From Isoetes taiwanensis (Eukaryota; Streptophyta; Lycopodiopsida; Isoetales; Isoetaceae), in the NCBI GenBank assembly GCA_021234155.1, contig JAJEKV010000049.1, positions 6,917,427-6,981,426 on the forward strand: a stretch of DNA of 64,000 nucleotides, read 5' to 3'. Position numbers and translations under genes: made by a program. Of the stretch, positions 46,426-59,390 are shown piece by piece. Below the pieces are notes generated by a model. The model was not told the DNA's origin, made no database searches, and saw nothing but the letters and a program-made list of their open reading frames with translations. Position 1 is the first letter of the stretch. Every line of letters begins with the position of its first letter.

Positions 46426-46879
46426 AAAAGCATCATCTAGCTTGCGATTGTCTTTGCTAGCTAGATCTTTGTTTTTATGTAGTCTTGGCATTCTTTTTAG
46501 TCCAAAAATGTGGTAGATTCTTGCCATTGTATGGTAAGACCATTTCGCATAGCAGGACCATTCAATTGGCGAGAAAAAAACCGGTAGTTGCACTTTTTCT
46601 AGTTCTCTTTAGTTTAAGCGGTAGATTTTATGCATTTGGTAAAGGAAAAGGATCTTTGCTCACTTTGAACATGACACAAGCAACAACCGATAGTGATGAT
46701 TTCTAGCATTCTTTGTTTGATATAGACTTATGCATTACTCATCTTTGTTTGAACTTATTTTGTACTTATTTCCGCCTGTTCTAGTAGTATATATTGGGTG
46801 TAAAGCCCTTCGATACATTCTATGGCCTTCTTGTTGAGAGCTATGGACTCGGATAAGCTGCTGAAACATTATTACTAAT

Positions 46880-47440
46880 GTGCCCTATGATCTCAAGTGA
46901 AGCCCCTTCTTGAAATGATCATCATGAGCACAGGCGACCAATTTCTTGAGCTCCTCTGCGACTCTTCGAGCTTCTTCATATCTCAGAGAACTCAACCAAC
47001 AAGCGGGCTAGAGTAAAGAGAGCTTTCCCATAAAGTCGCTTACTTGGTAATCATGGGCACATTCGACATGCATTTTGTAGAATTCGATTGCCTCGAGCAA
47101 TGACCAAGTTACTGTGATATTCACCTAAAGAATCATCGACCTCAAGCTCGAAAGCAAAACTGTTTTGGAGCAATCTATGCTTCTTAGCATCCACTTCATC
47201 GAATTTTCTTTTGCCCCATTATGGATTGCTACCAAAGATACAAGATATGCAGCCCGGCGTCGCGTATGGATCTGGAGCATTACCGCCGGGAGCATATTGA
47301 AAATGGTATCCAAGAGATGCATCGAACCTCGCCCCTCGAATAATTTGCTCAATCTTAATCTGCGGCCGAGCTAAATTGTGATCGCGATGGCTCATCTCCG
47401 GATAAAAGTGCGAATGAGTGACTTTTGAAGCGCTCTCGAT
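46880..47440 (-). pseudogene. Degenerate helical-repeat-like gene fragment
   Basis: On the minus strand, in alternating frames, the sequence reads RRRAAYLVSLVAIHNGAKEN, EFDEVDAKKHRLLQNSFAFE, AIEFYKMHVECAHDYQ, YGKALFTLARLLVEFSE and YEEARRVAEELKKLVACAHD. Paired amphipathic helices with A-E-Y and EEARRVAEE words resemble tetratricopeptide-type proteins, but no family can be named. Several shifts and stops make it non-functional. It lies next to the 3' break of the LINE at 47552. Confidence 0.35.
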
Positions 47441-47551
47441 TTCTTCATCCCTTTACGAAACGGTGACTCCAGAGCGGACAAGCCATTTCAGGTGCACTTT
47501 CGGGTGATCCCGGCGTGAACACAAAGAAACTATTGAATCTACGAGGATGAG

Positions 47552-48964
47552 TTATATAATACATAGGCACCATCTTCGAAATTGTGCATTTGTTCTTATC
47601 TGCCGATTTGTTATATAATACAAGACTGCAGATTGCATATCCTCTTGAAAGGGCAACTGATGACTGGAAAAAAATGAGGAAAAGTGGTTGTGGAGATACT
47701 GCCTCAACTGAACCGGATCAGAACACTCTGAACCGTCAGGCAAAATAAGGGAGTTAATAGAGGCCCTCATACGCCTTCTCTTAGCGGCGAAAAAGAAGTG
47801 AGAGCATCTATCACCGGATCTAAACCATTCCAATCCAGCCTTTATCCTGGCTTGATTCACATGAGTTTCTCAATGGCTTTAATCTCTCGCAAGATTACTC
47901 TCTAATACCAGAAGAAGGGGCAAGAGCGCGACATCTCTGTAACTCCTGATACAACTCGGTTAATTGGCCTCTAGTCTGGACCACATGTGCATGACCCCAC
48001 TTCTTTGAAAAGAATTTAACAGCCCTGAGAGCAGCAACAACACTAGCCATACCACCACTAGGAGAGAATTCATGAGACAGGCATTCCTACAACCTGCAGT
48101 GAACTCATTATCCTTCAAATGTTTAGTATTGAGCTTGAAGTAAGTTTTTGTAGCTCTTCGCCATAGAGGTTGTCCAGTAGAGAACCATTGTAGATTATGA
48201 TCTAACACTGTACTATCCAACACATTAGTTCTCTGCAACTGAAAAAAATCAGCAGCTATTGCATTATAATAGCCACGATCATGTCGGACGTAAGCTCTAC
48301 CATTGCTTATCCATCCATGGCACCATGTGAAGGTTTGATCACCCTCGATCTCCACAAGGTCACAATCATGTAGCAGACGTTGCCATTCCTCCCGCTCAAA
48401 TTCCTGAACCACCTGTGATTCTCTGCCACACCTGTCTGTCTCAATTTCAACCATATTGAAATCTCCAATGAGCAACCATGCCACATTATTGCCTAGCCTG
48501 AGAACCTTGCTACGAAGAGAAGCCCACAAAGCTCCACATTGATGCGGATAATTGTGAGCATAAACATTCACTAAACCACATTCTTGGCCCCGCTCTTTCC
48601 ATTTAACAATTATTCAATGACCAAACCTGTTCACTTGAGTGAAAGTGACATTCAAAGAGGGCTTCCATGCAGTAAGAACACCTGCTTTAGCAGAATCAGC
48701 CGCCGCTACAAACACATTAGCCAACTTTTGAACATCACCTTTACAGCACTTGTGCTCCTGAAAACAACAAAAATCCATGGAGAACTTAGATAGATAGAGA
48801 GACAACCTACTCCTTTTGCTTGGGGAAGAAGCCACTCCCCTAACATTCCAAGAAAGAATATTCATGTAGGCGGTTGAGGGTGCTCCACATCCATCTGGGT
48901 GGCTCCAAGAAGAGTAACTACATCGAGAGGAGTGCGCCCATGGGTGTGCGAGAGTAAGTGGCAA
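47552..48964 (-). pseudogene. LINE ORF2 fragment: complete endonuclease and linker
   Basis: On the minus strand MNILSWNVRGVASSPSKRSR, SMDFCCFQEHKC and NRFGH open the endonuclease. It continues as NVYAHNYPHQCGALWASLR, VAWLLIGDFNMVEIETDRCG, GDQTFTWCHGW and STVLDHNLQW, where intact members have SDH in place of the last motif. The linker has KAGLEWFRSGDRCSHFFFAA, KRRRMRASINSLILPDGSE and LPFQEDMQSAVL, where homology stops before the reverse transcriptase. At least three frame changes and stops are present. The family is close to the LINE at 29825-31936. Confidence 0.88.
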
Positions 48965-49389
48965 GGGGAGCCTCCTCTACGATTCCCACCCTTCCATTGT
49001 GTCCTAGAATAATTGGGTGGGGGAGCCTGCGCTTTTTGCTCCCACCCTCTCCATGTTATGTGCGGATTATGGTAAGGGAGAGCCTCCTCTACTGCTACGG
49101 CCTTCCGCGGAGTACCTCGGCCTCGATAAGGGAATGATGGCTCTTGCTATGCACTACCATATCCAAATCCACTAGGATGTGCCGCTTGAGAGGCGCGATT
49201 GAGCAAATTTACTATAGGGGACTTTCTTCAAATTAACTTTTGTCCAGCCATATATAGCTCTTTCATGCGATTTCCTTTGCTCTTGAATCATTTGCAACTT
49301 AGCTCTAGCATCGGCACTAAAAGCGGGTGCAAGCGCAAATTAGAAACAAAGGACATATTAACATCCTTATCGGTTGCCTCTTTAAGGGC

Positions 49390-49690
49390 GTGGACTAGGG
49401 GGGGTGCATCTATTGTATAGGGGTATGCCACCTGCGTGCAAGGGGTCGGCAAAAACCCCCTTGTATACGCATTTGAATTTTTTCAGAAACCCCCTTTCCA
49501 GCCACATACAATACCAAAATTGACCTAAGAACTCCAAAAAGCTACCCTAGATATGAGTATATATGCGGTTTAAGGGAAAACAAATCCTTCGGGTCACTCA
49601 CATGGTTTGTATGGCCAAAACTATGTGAACCCCCTTAGCGTGGGGGCTGAGGAAGCCATGTACTCTGGGGGAAGCAGTGAGAGGCAAAAG
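49390..49690. other. Unassigned insertion within the LINE
   Basis: This segment separates ORF1 and ORF2 more than in the sister LINE. It is rich in GGGGG and CCCCC runs, including AAAAACCCCCTTG and GAACCCCCTTAG, and lacks coding signal. It may be a small element insertion; its ends are not definable. Confidence 0.35.
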
Positions 49691-49739
49691 AGGAAAGCGG
49701 GAACATTGGCGAGGCGATCACGCTTAGCACGAAAATTTG

Positions 49740-50818
49740 CAAAAGTTCAAGTTGGAAACAAATCAGCAAGTTGAGGACCATTCATGTAGTTGCAAATCAA
49801 ATTTGAGGAACATAGACCCTTTGTTAATAATAAGCGAACTAGGAAGAGCTTCGACCACAAGGCGAGAGAAGCACAAATCTTAGCACCATCAACTATAGAA
49901 TGAGCCAAGTGAGTCCCCAAGCCATTAGCAACACTCACAAAGATTTAAAATAGAAAACCAACAAGGCATCTTTAAAAGCATTACTCATACCCGGTGAGAA
50001 GTTTAACACGTAATCACTCCACATATGATCAACATCTCGAGCCACCTGGTGATCAACAACGACAACATCATCAAATATAACTAAAAAAGTTTTTCCAAGC
50101 ATTTTCGGTAGCGATAAGCGGAAAGACCAATCTGCGAAGATGGTGTGTCAACCACTAACTAAGCTTCACGATGTCGGATATGCTCCGATTATAATGGCCC
50201 ACCACACCAAATGACATCAAGTTACTGATACATCTCTTGCGCCAAATCATGATCAATCCACACAACATTGTAGCCGGATGCCATTAAAGTATCTACGCAC
50301 ACCTCTGTTTGATAGAACATTCACATGAGGCAATTCAAAATCAAGTCGACTCTCCTTCGCCTAAAGCTCACCAAGCAAACTACCAATATCTTTCCTATTA
50401 TTACGAACCATCATATCAATAGCAAAGAGAGGCGAGCGAGAAGATTCTTTGAAGGCATGTCTTTCTTAATCCAATCACTAAATCGCTCTCATGAGTTTCT
50501 GTTGGCTGTGGCAAACTACTCTTCAAGGTAAGACAAGCTGCGAGGCTGAAGATGGAGGAACGGAAGGAGTGGAAGCATTACCAGAAGATGCAATCTGACC
50601 CGCAGTAGAAACAACAGGCGCAGAAATATTCGAAACATGACCTCATAGAGGCAACTGAGGGAAATCATCTGTAGAGAATCTAGATTCTCCTCCTCCATAT
50701 GCAAGACCCTCAGGAAGAGCCAAGGGATTATTGTGCATCGCTTCTGAGACTCATCGGCACTGGCGGTGAGGAAATTGAGGCTATGAGCCACTTTGGAAGA
50801 AAGAGCCTGCATTGCCAT
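49740..50818 (-). pseudogene. LINE ORF1 fragment
   Basis: The minus frame at 49938-49747 reads SVANGLGTHLAHSIVDGAKI and NGPQLADLFPT, matching the ORF1 of the LINE at 31364-31936. A separate frame from an ATG at 50818 (MAMQALSSKVAHSLNFL) probably is the ORF1 N-terminus, as it lies where that LINE's own start is lost. Sequence between 49950 and 50500 is broken. Confidence 0.6.
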
Positions 50819-50829
50819 AATGGACGAGA

Positions 50830-53800
50830 TTTAAAACACCTAATCCGGCAGGTGTAATGGAAAAAAACTACCTGATGGTCCTCAGAAAGCTCTTGAAATC
50901 ATCTTTCCAATGCACCAAAGATCACTGGATTCTGACACTCGAGAAGAAAGTTACAATAGATTACATGCCGCGGCCGGTCACTACATGGCGTTTAGGGCCG
51001 TTTCCCATGCTAAATGATTTTAGAAAAGCCAAGATTACGGACTTCTATTAGCGTCTGATGTATAATTTTAAACATGGAAGAGGGAAAAAACCAATCTTTG
51101 TGTAAAATTGCTTCAATTTGTGCAGACTAGCTCGGCCGGACTAAAAGATGCTTCAATTTGTGCATGTAGCTGCCCTGATCAGCGATATCAACAGGATGTC
51201 CAAGGCCGTGGAGCTTGGATGAATTCGTCCTAGTACACATATTCTGATGCATCTTTGCGGGTGGGGCGTTCTTGGATAGAAGACTATTGCTCCATTCTTA
51301 TCTCTGCTTTTTGCAACCACGATTCTTGCATACAATACACGAGCAATGCGGTAGCTTTTTGAAGCACGAGATTCGGTAGCCGGAAATTACCTAGGATATC
51401 TTTTTGGGGCTTTGGAAGTGGAGGTAAGAAAAGAGGATAGAGAAGATGTCCTACCTAAAGCTTTCTGGGAGCCTTAATATCATGAACATGTCTTTCATTT
51501 TTATCATACTTGCTCCAACCATCTTTGGTTTGGACCTGGCTGATGCTACAAAGGGTTGTAATCTCCTTTTTTTCAGGCGAAAACACTATATCTGGAGGGA
51601 TATCTCGTGAATAACGTTAGTGGAGCATCCATGAATATGCAGCCAGATAAGAATGACATTATACATCAGATCAATCGCAAAAATCAATATTGCTTGTGTC
51701 TAAAATTTGATCTATTTTCACAGGTCTCAACATGATATAAAATTTATGGGCTATACAAGGTGCAATCTAATTGGAAACATGAGAGCAATTCCATATTTTA
51801 AGGTTTGAATGATGCTTGCTAGGAGTTTTATTGCCACGAGCATGGCATCTAGGTATGGTTAACATCCACTTCGGTTTGTTATTACATTTAGTCCAATACC
51901 CGGTTTAATGTCATTATCGACCTCACGAAGGTAATTTGCTTTTGCATGTGCAGATATATATATAAACATGAGAGGTATGGATACAATATTGGGAGGCATA
52001 TGAGATTAGAAGAAATCTAGGTAAGTAAGGCCACATTCAATTGCGTAGCTTAGTGGATATATTCTATCTAAGTCTCTATTAAATCATTATCATTAAATGA
52101 TGCTCGTTGGTGGTTTCTTGCCCTTTGCATAGGAAGAGAGATAAAATGGGACGAAGAAGTGAAGCCAATGTGATTACACCAAAAGTGGAATACAGGATTG
52201 CCCTGAATTTGATTGGTGTCCCATTTGAATGTCAAAAGTTCTAAAAGTATGGTAATTGTGTTCTTAGGACATGGTGCTTGGATACAGATACACTCATCAG
52301 TTATTAGCTTGAGATGAAACAAAGAAAGATAGTAAAATTAGTACACTATCATTTGTAGAATTATCTGAAAATGTTTGTGCATTTGATGCATTGCCTATAG
52401 GCCATCATTGCTCTTGAAAATAAAGATACTAACACCATATGTCCTTCATGTGGAAGCTTGGAAGATACTTTTGCTATATTCACCTAAGGTACCAAATGTT
52501 TAATTTTCAAGCATATAATAATAGTAGCATTTGTCAAATTAATAGTTACTTTAGGTTGGATATGTCTGCTGCATATAAAAAGACGAACTTTGTCTGTGTA
52601 TTTAAGTTCAAACATTAAATTCAATGCATTTCGAGAAACCTAAAAGGTGCTAACAACTTTTTTACGGATTGAATTGAAACTTTATAATTGTATCAAAGTT
52701 AGGGTTTTGAATTATGGAATTGTAGAGCTTCCTTAACATATGCTTCGGAGTTTTTTTTTACTGCTGCTTCTACGTAGGTGTATGCATTTGCATATATCAC
52801 TGTTCTTGTACTGTCTGGGTTTTCACAGCTTTGTTGAAGTCTTCAGCATCTTTGTTGAGAAAGTACAGTCCTCTGTTTTAACCACAGATTTATGGGGCCG
52901 TCAAATTTGGATGAGCCGACAACTGAGGCCACCAAGATGTTAATCTCAATCAACCATTTCATTTGTTTAGGCTAGAAATGGGTATGTTGTCCCATAAGTT
53001 AATAAATTCTTAGTACTAGAATGTGAAAAGCATGCAGATATGGCTCAAAAACCATTACTGCAATGGCATATATATGCTTCATTGATGTTGCATGGTTCAT
53101 GCCCACACAGCCCCCCGACACTATATTCCAATTAGCTCTAGAAATCAACATCTAGAACCAATATATCAATTAGTGCCATTATCATTCCTTACGTATGAAT
53201 ATAAATCCCTTGTGACAATGACATTAACGCTACTATAATGGATTTTTGCATTGGGGATTTGGTTCTAGCACCTAACCGAATCCCCTCCTCAAACAACCTA
53301 CAATCTAATGTATCTCATGACATCATATTGGTATTAATACGTGGTTGGAGAGGCATCAATGGGTCTTCCAACGAGCAACCCATTGATGCGTTAGCATCTT
53401 GTTTCTTTTTGTTTTCCTGATAAAATAGCAGGCGACATGTATATAGGATTGCCACGTGTTGACCTTCACATTAAAAGCTTTGCTTGCTAGCAAAGCCGGA
53501 GGCCAACGACGAGTAGGGTCAGTTGTTCACAATCAGAAGCAAAGCTTTGCTTCCATGCAAAGTCTGCGGCCAGGGTATGAGATTCTGTAGAAACATAAAA
53601 ATAGCGTCTCATTACTTTTTCAGAGCTCATTGGATTCATTCTAGGGAAAAAACAGGGCAAGTACGACATGCCTTTTCTTTATTTTTCACTCCGACATTTA
53701 ACTTCCAAATACTAATCCGGCACGAAGGCCTGTCGAAACTGGCTTCTACTTCAATGCTTCCAAGCTCTAATCGCCCTCATCCAACGCTAGCTCTGCTTTG

Positions 53801-54150
53801 ATTTATTGCTTAAGAGACATGTAATCCGACATGTGTCGTCCTCATCATTATAGTCTTTGCATAATTTCAATGAATATGAATCTAACAAAGTGTTCACCCA
53901 TGCACCGCATTATGTGAATTTTCGCAACAAGATTGTAAACTACAAAAACTTTCACTCAATTGAACAAACAACAATTGGGTATACAAGCCTTAAACAACAA
54001 GGGACTTGTATATTTATATACAAGTTATGCACCGATGGGATTGGTGCAAAGGGGGTAGGAGAGTGGCAAAATGTAGAAGCTATAGTAAAGTTGCTAATTT
54101 AAAGAACCTATTATGTTTTGCAAGTTGTTCTTTTAGGCATGTCAAGTAAC
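50830..54150. other. Gene-free stretch with a perfect 18-bp palindrome
   Basis: No gene or RNA supported. GAAGCAAAGCTTTGCTTC at 53536-53553 is a perfect palindrome. A related phrase (AGCTTTGCTTGCTAGCAAAG) lies about 70 bp before it, each followed by GCGGCC or GGAGGCC. Confidence 0.55.
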
Positions 54151-54151
54151 A

Positions 54152-54252
54152 AATCATCTTGATAAAGGAAATGGATGTGAGAGAATCTAGGAGCCTACAA
54201 CAAACCATCTTGATAAAGAAAATGGATGTGAGAAAATCTAGGAGCCTACTTC
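54152..54252. repeat. Tandem duplication of about 50 bp
   Basis: CATCTTGATAAAG-AAATGG followed by ATGTGAGA-AATCTAGGAG and CCTAC occurs twice, with two mismatches. Confidence 0.85.
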
Positions 54253-55328
54253 GAAGATGAAAAACCATCCATGCAAAATGGAGATGTCCAACTACAGACA
54301 GTTTGCTGCGTCTAGAGCTCAGGCTCAATACTTTTGGACCTCGAAGTGTTATTATGCTAATCCCCAAAAGAAGCTGAAGGCGATGTGAAAGATTTAGGAC
54401 TCCCTAGACTCCAGGGTTCAAATGACTTTACCTGGAGCAGCAGCTGGCATTACCTAACTTTGACAGAGATGAGAAAATGTTTCAAGCTCCCAAGGAGTTG
54501 TAGTGGCCAAAACTGTCTCATTGAAAAAATTGATACGTGAGAATTCTTTTGAGGGAATAAATAAATTTTCTTTGGCATTATGATAACATGTAGATATGAG
54601 AGACTTGAAAATCCAGAATTAGGATAGCATTTATGTTACACAAAAATAGACCTTACTTGCTGAGATTAATAGTAGTGTCGGTTCTTGCCTTTGCGTACAT
54701 CGGACCATTTTCATGCATCTCTGACTTGAAATCTTTGCTTCAACCTTGTTGTTTTATAGAATAGTTGAAATGCTTTAGCACATGCTGTAACTTTCCAACT
54801 GCAAAAATAGATAATAACTGTTTCGCGACAAAATAGAGATGTATTTGGCATCTTACGCATTGCAACATAAGGTGAACTACATCAGCAGAATCTGTTAACA
54901 AACTTCCAATCCAATAAATTGTTGTGCTTTCCTAACACAATTTTATTAGAGAACTAAGAAGCTATGACAAAATCAAAAGGTATTTCTAAGAAGATGTGAA
55001 CTTGGCATCCTTTGTATTGCAACATAAGGTGAAAAGTCAAACAACAAAAAGAACCTCCTATGCAAGGAAACCTGCACCACATGCATGCTATAATGCTAGT
55101 TCAACATAAAGATGGATATCAAGTGCTAGTTCGTCAGACATGAATAAAACAAAATTACAATAAGTGCAAGACATTTTACCTCTTGATATAAATTGAATGA
55201 TTCCAAATATAGAAAAGTAATACATAGCAGGGCACTGCAAAAGCTAGTTTGAAGCATATAAAGCATAGTACTGCGAGAACATATAATCCTAAACAATAAG
55301 TATTTTTGTTTTGGCATTTCGAGAACAC
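54253..55328. other. Gene-free stretch
   Basis: No coding signal. A short related pair (GGCATC-TACG/TGTATTGCAACATAAGGTGAA) occurs near 54850 and 55008, probably an older part of the duplication that follows. Confidence 0.45.
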
Positions 55329-56341
55329 GATCTAATGGGTGTATTTGTCTAATAAATGCAATTCTACCAAAAGGAAAAAAACAGGAGAGGTCTGTAGTTT
55401 TAGATATGACAACTAATAAAATTTATCCTCAACTTATTGATCAGACCCAAAGAACATATCACACTGGGTTGGTAGATCTTTTGGCAAGTAAGTGATCTTC
55501 TACAATGTAATCAAAACTTTACCTGAAATCGAGAATGCTCAAAGATGCACAAATTGATTTGCTTCTTGCACATATACATGTATGATGCTCTATTACTGTA
55601 AGTCAATTTCATCCTCTAATATTAAAGATGAAGTGTGCAAATACAATTCAATAGATGTGTACAATGATAATAATCACATAAGCAAAGTTTTGGAAGATGA
55701 TATCTATCAAGCACTTACTTGCATTGGTGGTGTCGAGAAAGATATGACATTGTGAAGATGGGAAAAGAGATATGTACCCATGAGCAACACGCAATGTAAC
55801 ACTGGATGCACTGAAGCTCTGAGTTGATTGCAAAAATAAAGTCTAATTGGTGTATCTTTCTAACAAATGTAGTTCGCCTTGAAAAGACAAGCGGGGAGGC
55901 CTGTAGTCGTAGATATGACAAAAATTAACATTGATCCTTAGTTTGTTGATGAGAGTCAAAGAAAATATCACACCTGGCAAGTAAATCTCCTGGAAACTAA
56001 GTGAACTCCTACAAAAAAGCGTGTTTAATCATAAAATCGAGAATGCTCAAGATCCACAAATTGATTTGCTTGTTGCCTGAGATAATTGTATGCTTTTAGG
56101 TTACCTTTGTAAATCAAAGTTCATTCCTCAATATTAAAAATGGAGTGTGTAGAAACAATTCAACAAATATGTACAATGATAATAATCACAAAAGGCAAGG
56201 TTTTGGAAGATGATTTACGTCAAGATGTTACTTGCATTGGTGGTGTCGAAACATCGCCAATGTGATAATGGAAAAGAGATATAGACCCGAGCAACACCTC
56301 AATGCAAGTTCGATGCACGAAGCTCTGGTTGGTTGCAAAAT
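55329..56341. repeat. Tandem duplication of about 505 bp
   Basis: 55329-55839 and 55840-56341 align along their length. Shared words include AAATCGAGAATGCTCAA, CACAAATTGATTTGCTT, ATGTGTACAATGATAATAATCAC and ACTTGCATTGGTGGTGTCGA. Identity is roughly 75-80 percent by eye. No reading frame is kept in both copies. Confidence 0.85.
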
Positions 56342-56939
56342 CCATTGACCTAAAGAGGTTTTGAGATGAGTTGATCTTGCTTAGAAGAATTGGTGGGGTT
56401 GAATTGATAAAAGGAGAAACCTTGAACACCGCTGAATTTGCAAAACAAAAATCTGAAATAGTAAGAAAAAAAAAATGAATTTTACGCTCCGGTAAACATG
56501 TCTCAAGTGTTATATCATGCCACAACAAAAATTAGGAAGTTTATACTGCACAACCACAACACGAGATTCGATCAAAAGGAGTATAGATGTCGGTCTTGCT
56601 TGCAAGATGCGATGCAAACTCTTTGAAGCTAGCAAAATGCTTGGAAAAAACGTGGGCTGTAGTACATGCCAAAAAATTGGAGAAATCTCTGACCATAATG
56701 AAAATCACGTCAGATTTTTGGAATACCTTGAATTTTTACGGTCAACAAAGTCCCCATATAATCTTAGAACCTATCACGAAAACCAGCTAGAAAAAACTCT
56801 AAAAAGTTTTTTCACTTACGGAAAACCAAATTTAAACAATAGATAACTTTTTCTTTGCTTTCCATGAGAATAACTTTTTTTTGCTTTTCATGCTTCCAAA
56901 AGGGAAGGCATCAGCTCTTGGCCTTAAATCATTAAAAGC

Positions 56940-57898
56940 AACCATGGAGGGAAACTTTTAATTGATAGTTTCTTGTGCCGGCCCTAACTTATTAGTTGTA
57001 AATTTGGTGAATTCACCCTCTCCTCTAAGATGTTCCAAATAAACTTTTCCACGACTATTTTTGCTTTGTAAGCCTATACCTATCATGCTTATACCTCCTC
57101 CTCCTTTTTCCCTCTTGCATTTCCACCATGCAATTTTTACAAAAGCTCCTTCGACTACCTCCCTAAACAAAATTTCTAGTCGATTTGCTTCCATCTCATA
57201 TGCCTTTTACTGGGGAGCCAATAAGAGTGATGCCTAATTATATATGAATCTTTGCACAACACTTGCTTTGTTACTACAATCCTTCCGGTGATGATAGCTT
57301 TTTTCACTTTTCACCGGTTTAAATGTTTTTGTAGACCAAGTATCATCTCATTCCAAATTGTCTGCACATTAATTCCCCTTGGGATACTTAGAAGCTTGGA
57401 ACACTCTTCTTCAAGAATTATTTTCCATGGGAGGCATTGAAGAGAGTTAGGATGTGGGGCTGCTAGCATGGCTATGAGGGCCTTATACGGTGTGGACTGA
57501 ACGCGACATGCCACAATTCTCTACATTTATCCTCAAACCTCCTTCAAAATTACCTAGTATTTAGCAAAGACTGTCTTCAAAGACTTTTTCTTCATTTCCT
57601 TGTCGATATCACTTGAGGGGTTATGATCAGATATTGCATTCTTAGTCACATTTGAACTGCAAATACTAGAAGACTAGGCAAGAGTCATGCGATTCCCATA
57701 GCACCTGTCATGTTCATTCAATAATTTACCTTATTGGATCTTCTCAAAACTGCTCACAATTTTGGAAGTTGCCCCTCTTCTATCTTCAACTTCCTCTGCC
57801 ATGTTAAAGTCTCCAAGCAACAACCATGCTATCTGACTTCCAAGGTTAATTTTTGGCTGAGAGTTGCCCAAAGTGCAACACAAACCATTAACATCCAA
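56940..57898 (-). pseudogene. LINE relic with an internal deletion
   Basis: On the minus strand the endonuclease piece near 57898-57740 reads ALWATLSQK-NLGSQIAWLL and LGDFNMAEEVEDRRG in shifted frames. Downstream (57514-56958) WNEMILGLQKHLNR and FVKIAWWKCKREKGGGGIS resemble the C-terminal part of an L1 reverse transcriptase (the W-K-C-EGGLG region). The palm domain between them is missing. The left arm of the foldback palindrome begins immediately at 57899. Confidence 0.65.
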
Positions 57899-58722
57899 CA
57901 GGTGATGAAAGCCTCAAATGAATTCTAGTTTTTGTCTGGTTTGAATTCTAAAATTTTTGTCACACCGGGGGGGAGCGTCCCTAAGGCCCCAAAGGGGCCA
58001 AAAAATTTCTTTTGCAACACAAACCATTAACATCCAACATATAAAAATTAAATCCCCCAACACATAACAACCAACATATAACAACCATTGACATTAACAA
58101 CCAACACATAACTACCATTGACATTAATTAACACAACCATTGGGTCCAACACATTTTAAATTAAAATCCCCTTAAACCCCCTTTGGTTTGGGTGCATATT
58201 CACCACGGGGGTGACTCTCGGAACGAGTTTGTTGGATAGAGCATATTCACCCCTTATTCCTTAATCTACAAATCACATTAAAGTTCCTCGTTTTGTAGGG
58301 TATGCAAGTACAAAATTTGTTATCTTTGTATAACAAGATTCACAAAATACTATAAGATTTCAAGCGGAATACTATATGGTGTTGATTTTTCGTGCAAAAT
58401 ACAATTATGGGGTCTCTCACGCCCTCGTCACCGTGTGAATATGCACCCAAAACCAAAGGGGTTTTTAAGGGGATTTTAATTTAAATGTGTTGAACAATGG
58501 TTGTGACACTAATGTCAATGGTAGTTATGTGTTGGTTGTTAATGTCAATGGTTGTTATATGTTGATTTGTTATGTGTTGGGGATTTAATTTTTTATATGT
58601 TGAATCCCCTATAATGTTTGTGTTGCAAAAATTTTTGGCCTCTTCGGCCTTAGGACGCCCCTGTGACAAAAATTTTAGAATTCAAACCAACAAAAACTAA
58701 ATTCATTTGAGGCTTTCATCAC
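57899..58722. repeat. 824-bp foldback (long imperfect palindrome), locus 2a
   Basis: The two arms, each about 300 bp, are inverted copies. Outer ends CAGGTGATGAAAGCCTC and GAGGCTTTCATCACCTG are exact, and inner ends are GGGTGCATATTCAC and GTGAATATGCACCC. Between the arms is a 220-bp core (58214-58433) homologous to the cores at 17357 and 63374, but inverted relative to them. Arms carry CAACCATTGACATTAA repeats and a GGCCTCTTCGGCC hairpin. No frame longer than noise is present. Confidence 0.9.
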
Positions 58723-59199
58723 CTGTAGCTTTGAATTTCATCACAATAAAACAAATAGAACATAAGTAAAAGTTACCATAAAGATAGAGCGGATTGATCC
58801 CATAATTCTGAGAAAGTCATAAAGTTTGCAACACCCATACACAAACATTTTTTCAACTGGAATTTAACAGCGAGAATAAGCTGCCTCAAAATCTAAAAAT
58901 GCATGGTAATTTTTGCAACCTTCATTGGAAGACGAGCCATAAAACAATATCCAATAAGCGCCAATCGTATTAATCATTTGGTAGGATGTGAAAGCCTACG
59001 AAACCCGGCCGAAAAATTGCTGTTTTAGCATAGACAACTTAATCAAACATATCCATATCATATAATATCAAAAAGATCTCGGAGAGAGCTTTCCAATAAT
59101 AAAAAATCATCTCAAAGCGAGCTCACGGATCAAAAGTTATGATAAGAAATGTGTTGCCGTGGAACCGCACTACATGCACCCTTCAAGCCCTTCATGTGC

Positions 59200-59390
59200 C
59201 CATTATGCACCCACACACACAAAAAAAGAGGGCTTTTGTTGTGAGCCATTGGTTGTTGACCATTATGCACCACTGCGACAAAAAAGGGCTTTTGTTGTGA
59301 GCCATTGGTTGTTGACCATTTATGCACCCACTTAAAAAAAAAAATGGCTTTTGTTGTGAGCCATTGGTTGTTGACTATTGGAAAAAAAAA
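59200..59390. repeat. Minisatellite of three units of about 60 bp
   Basis: GGCTTTTGTTGTGAGCCATT followed by GGTTGTTGACCATTATGCAC and an A-rich spacer is repeated three times with variation confined to the spacer. A last unit is cut short. Confidence 0.9.
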
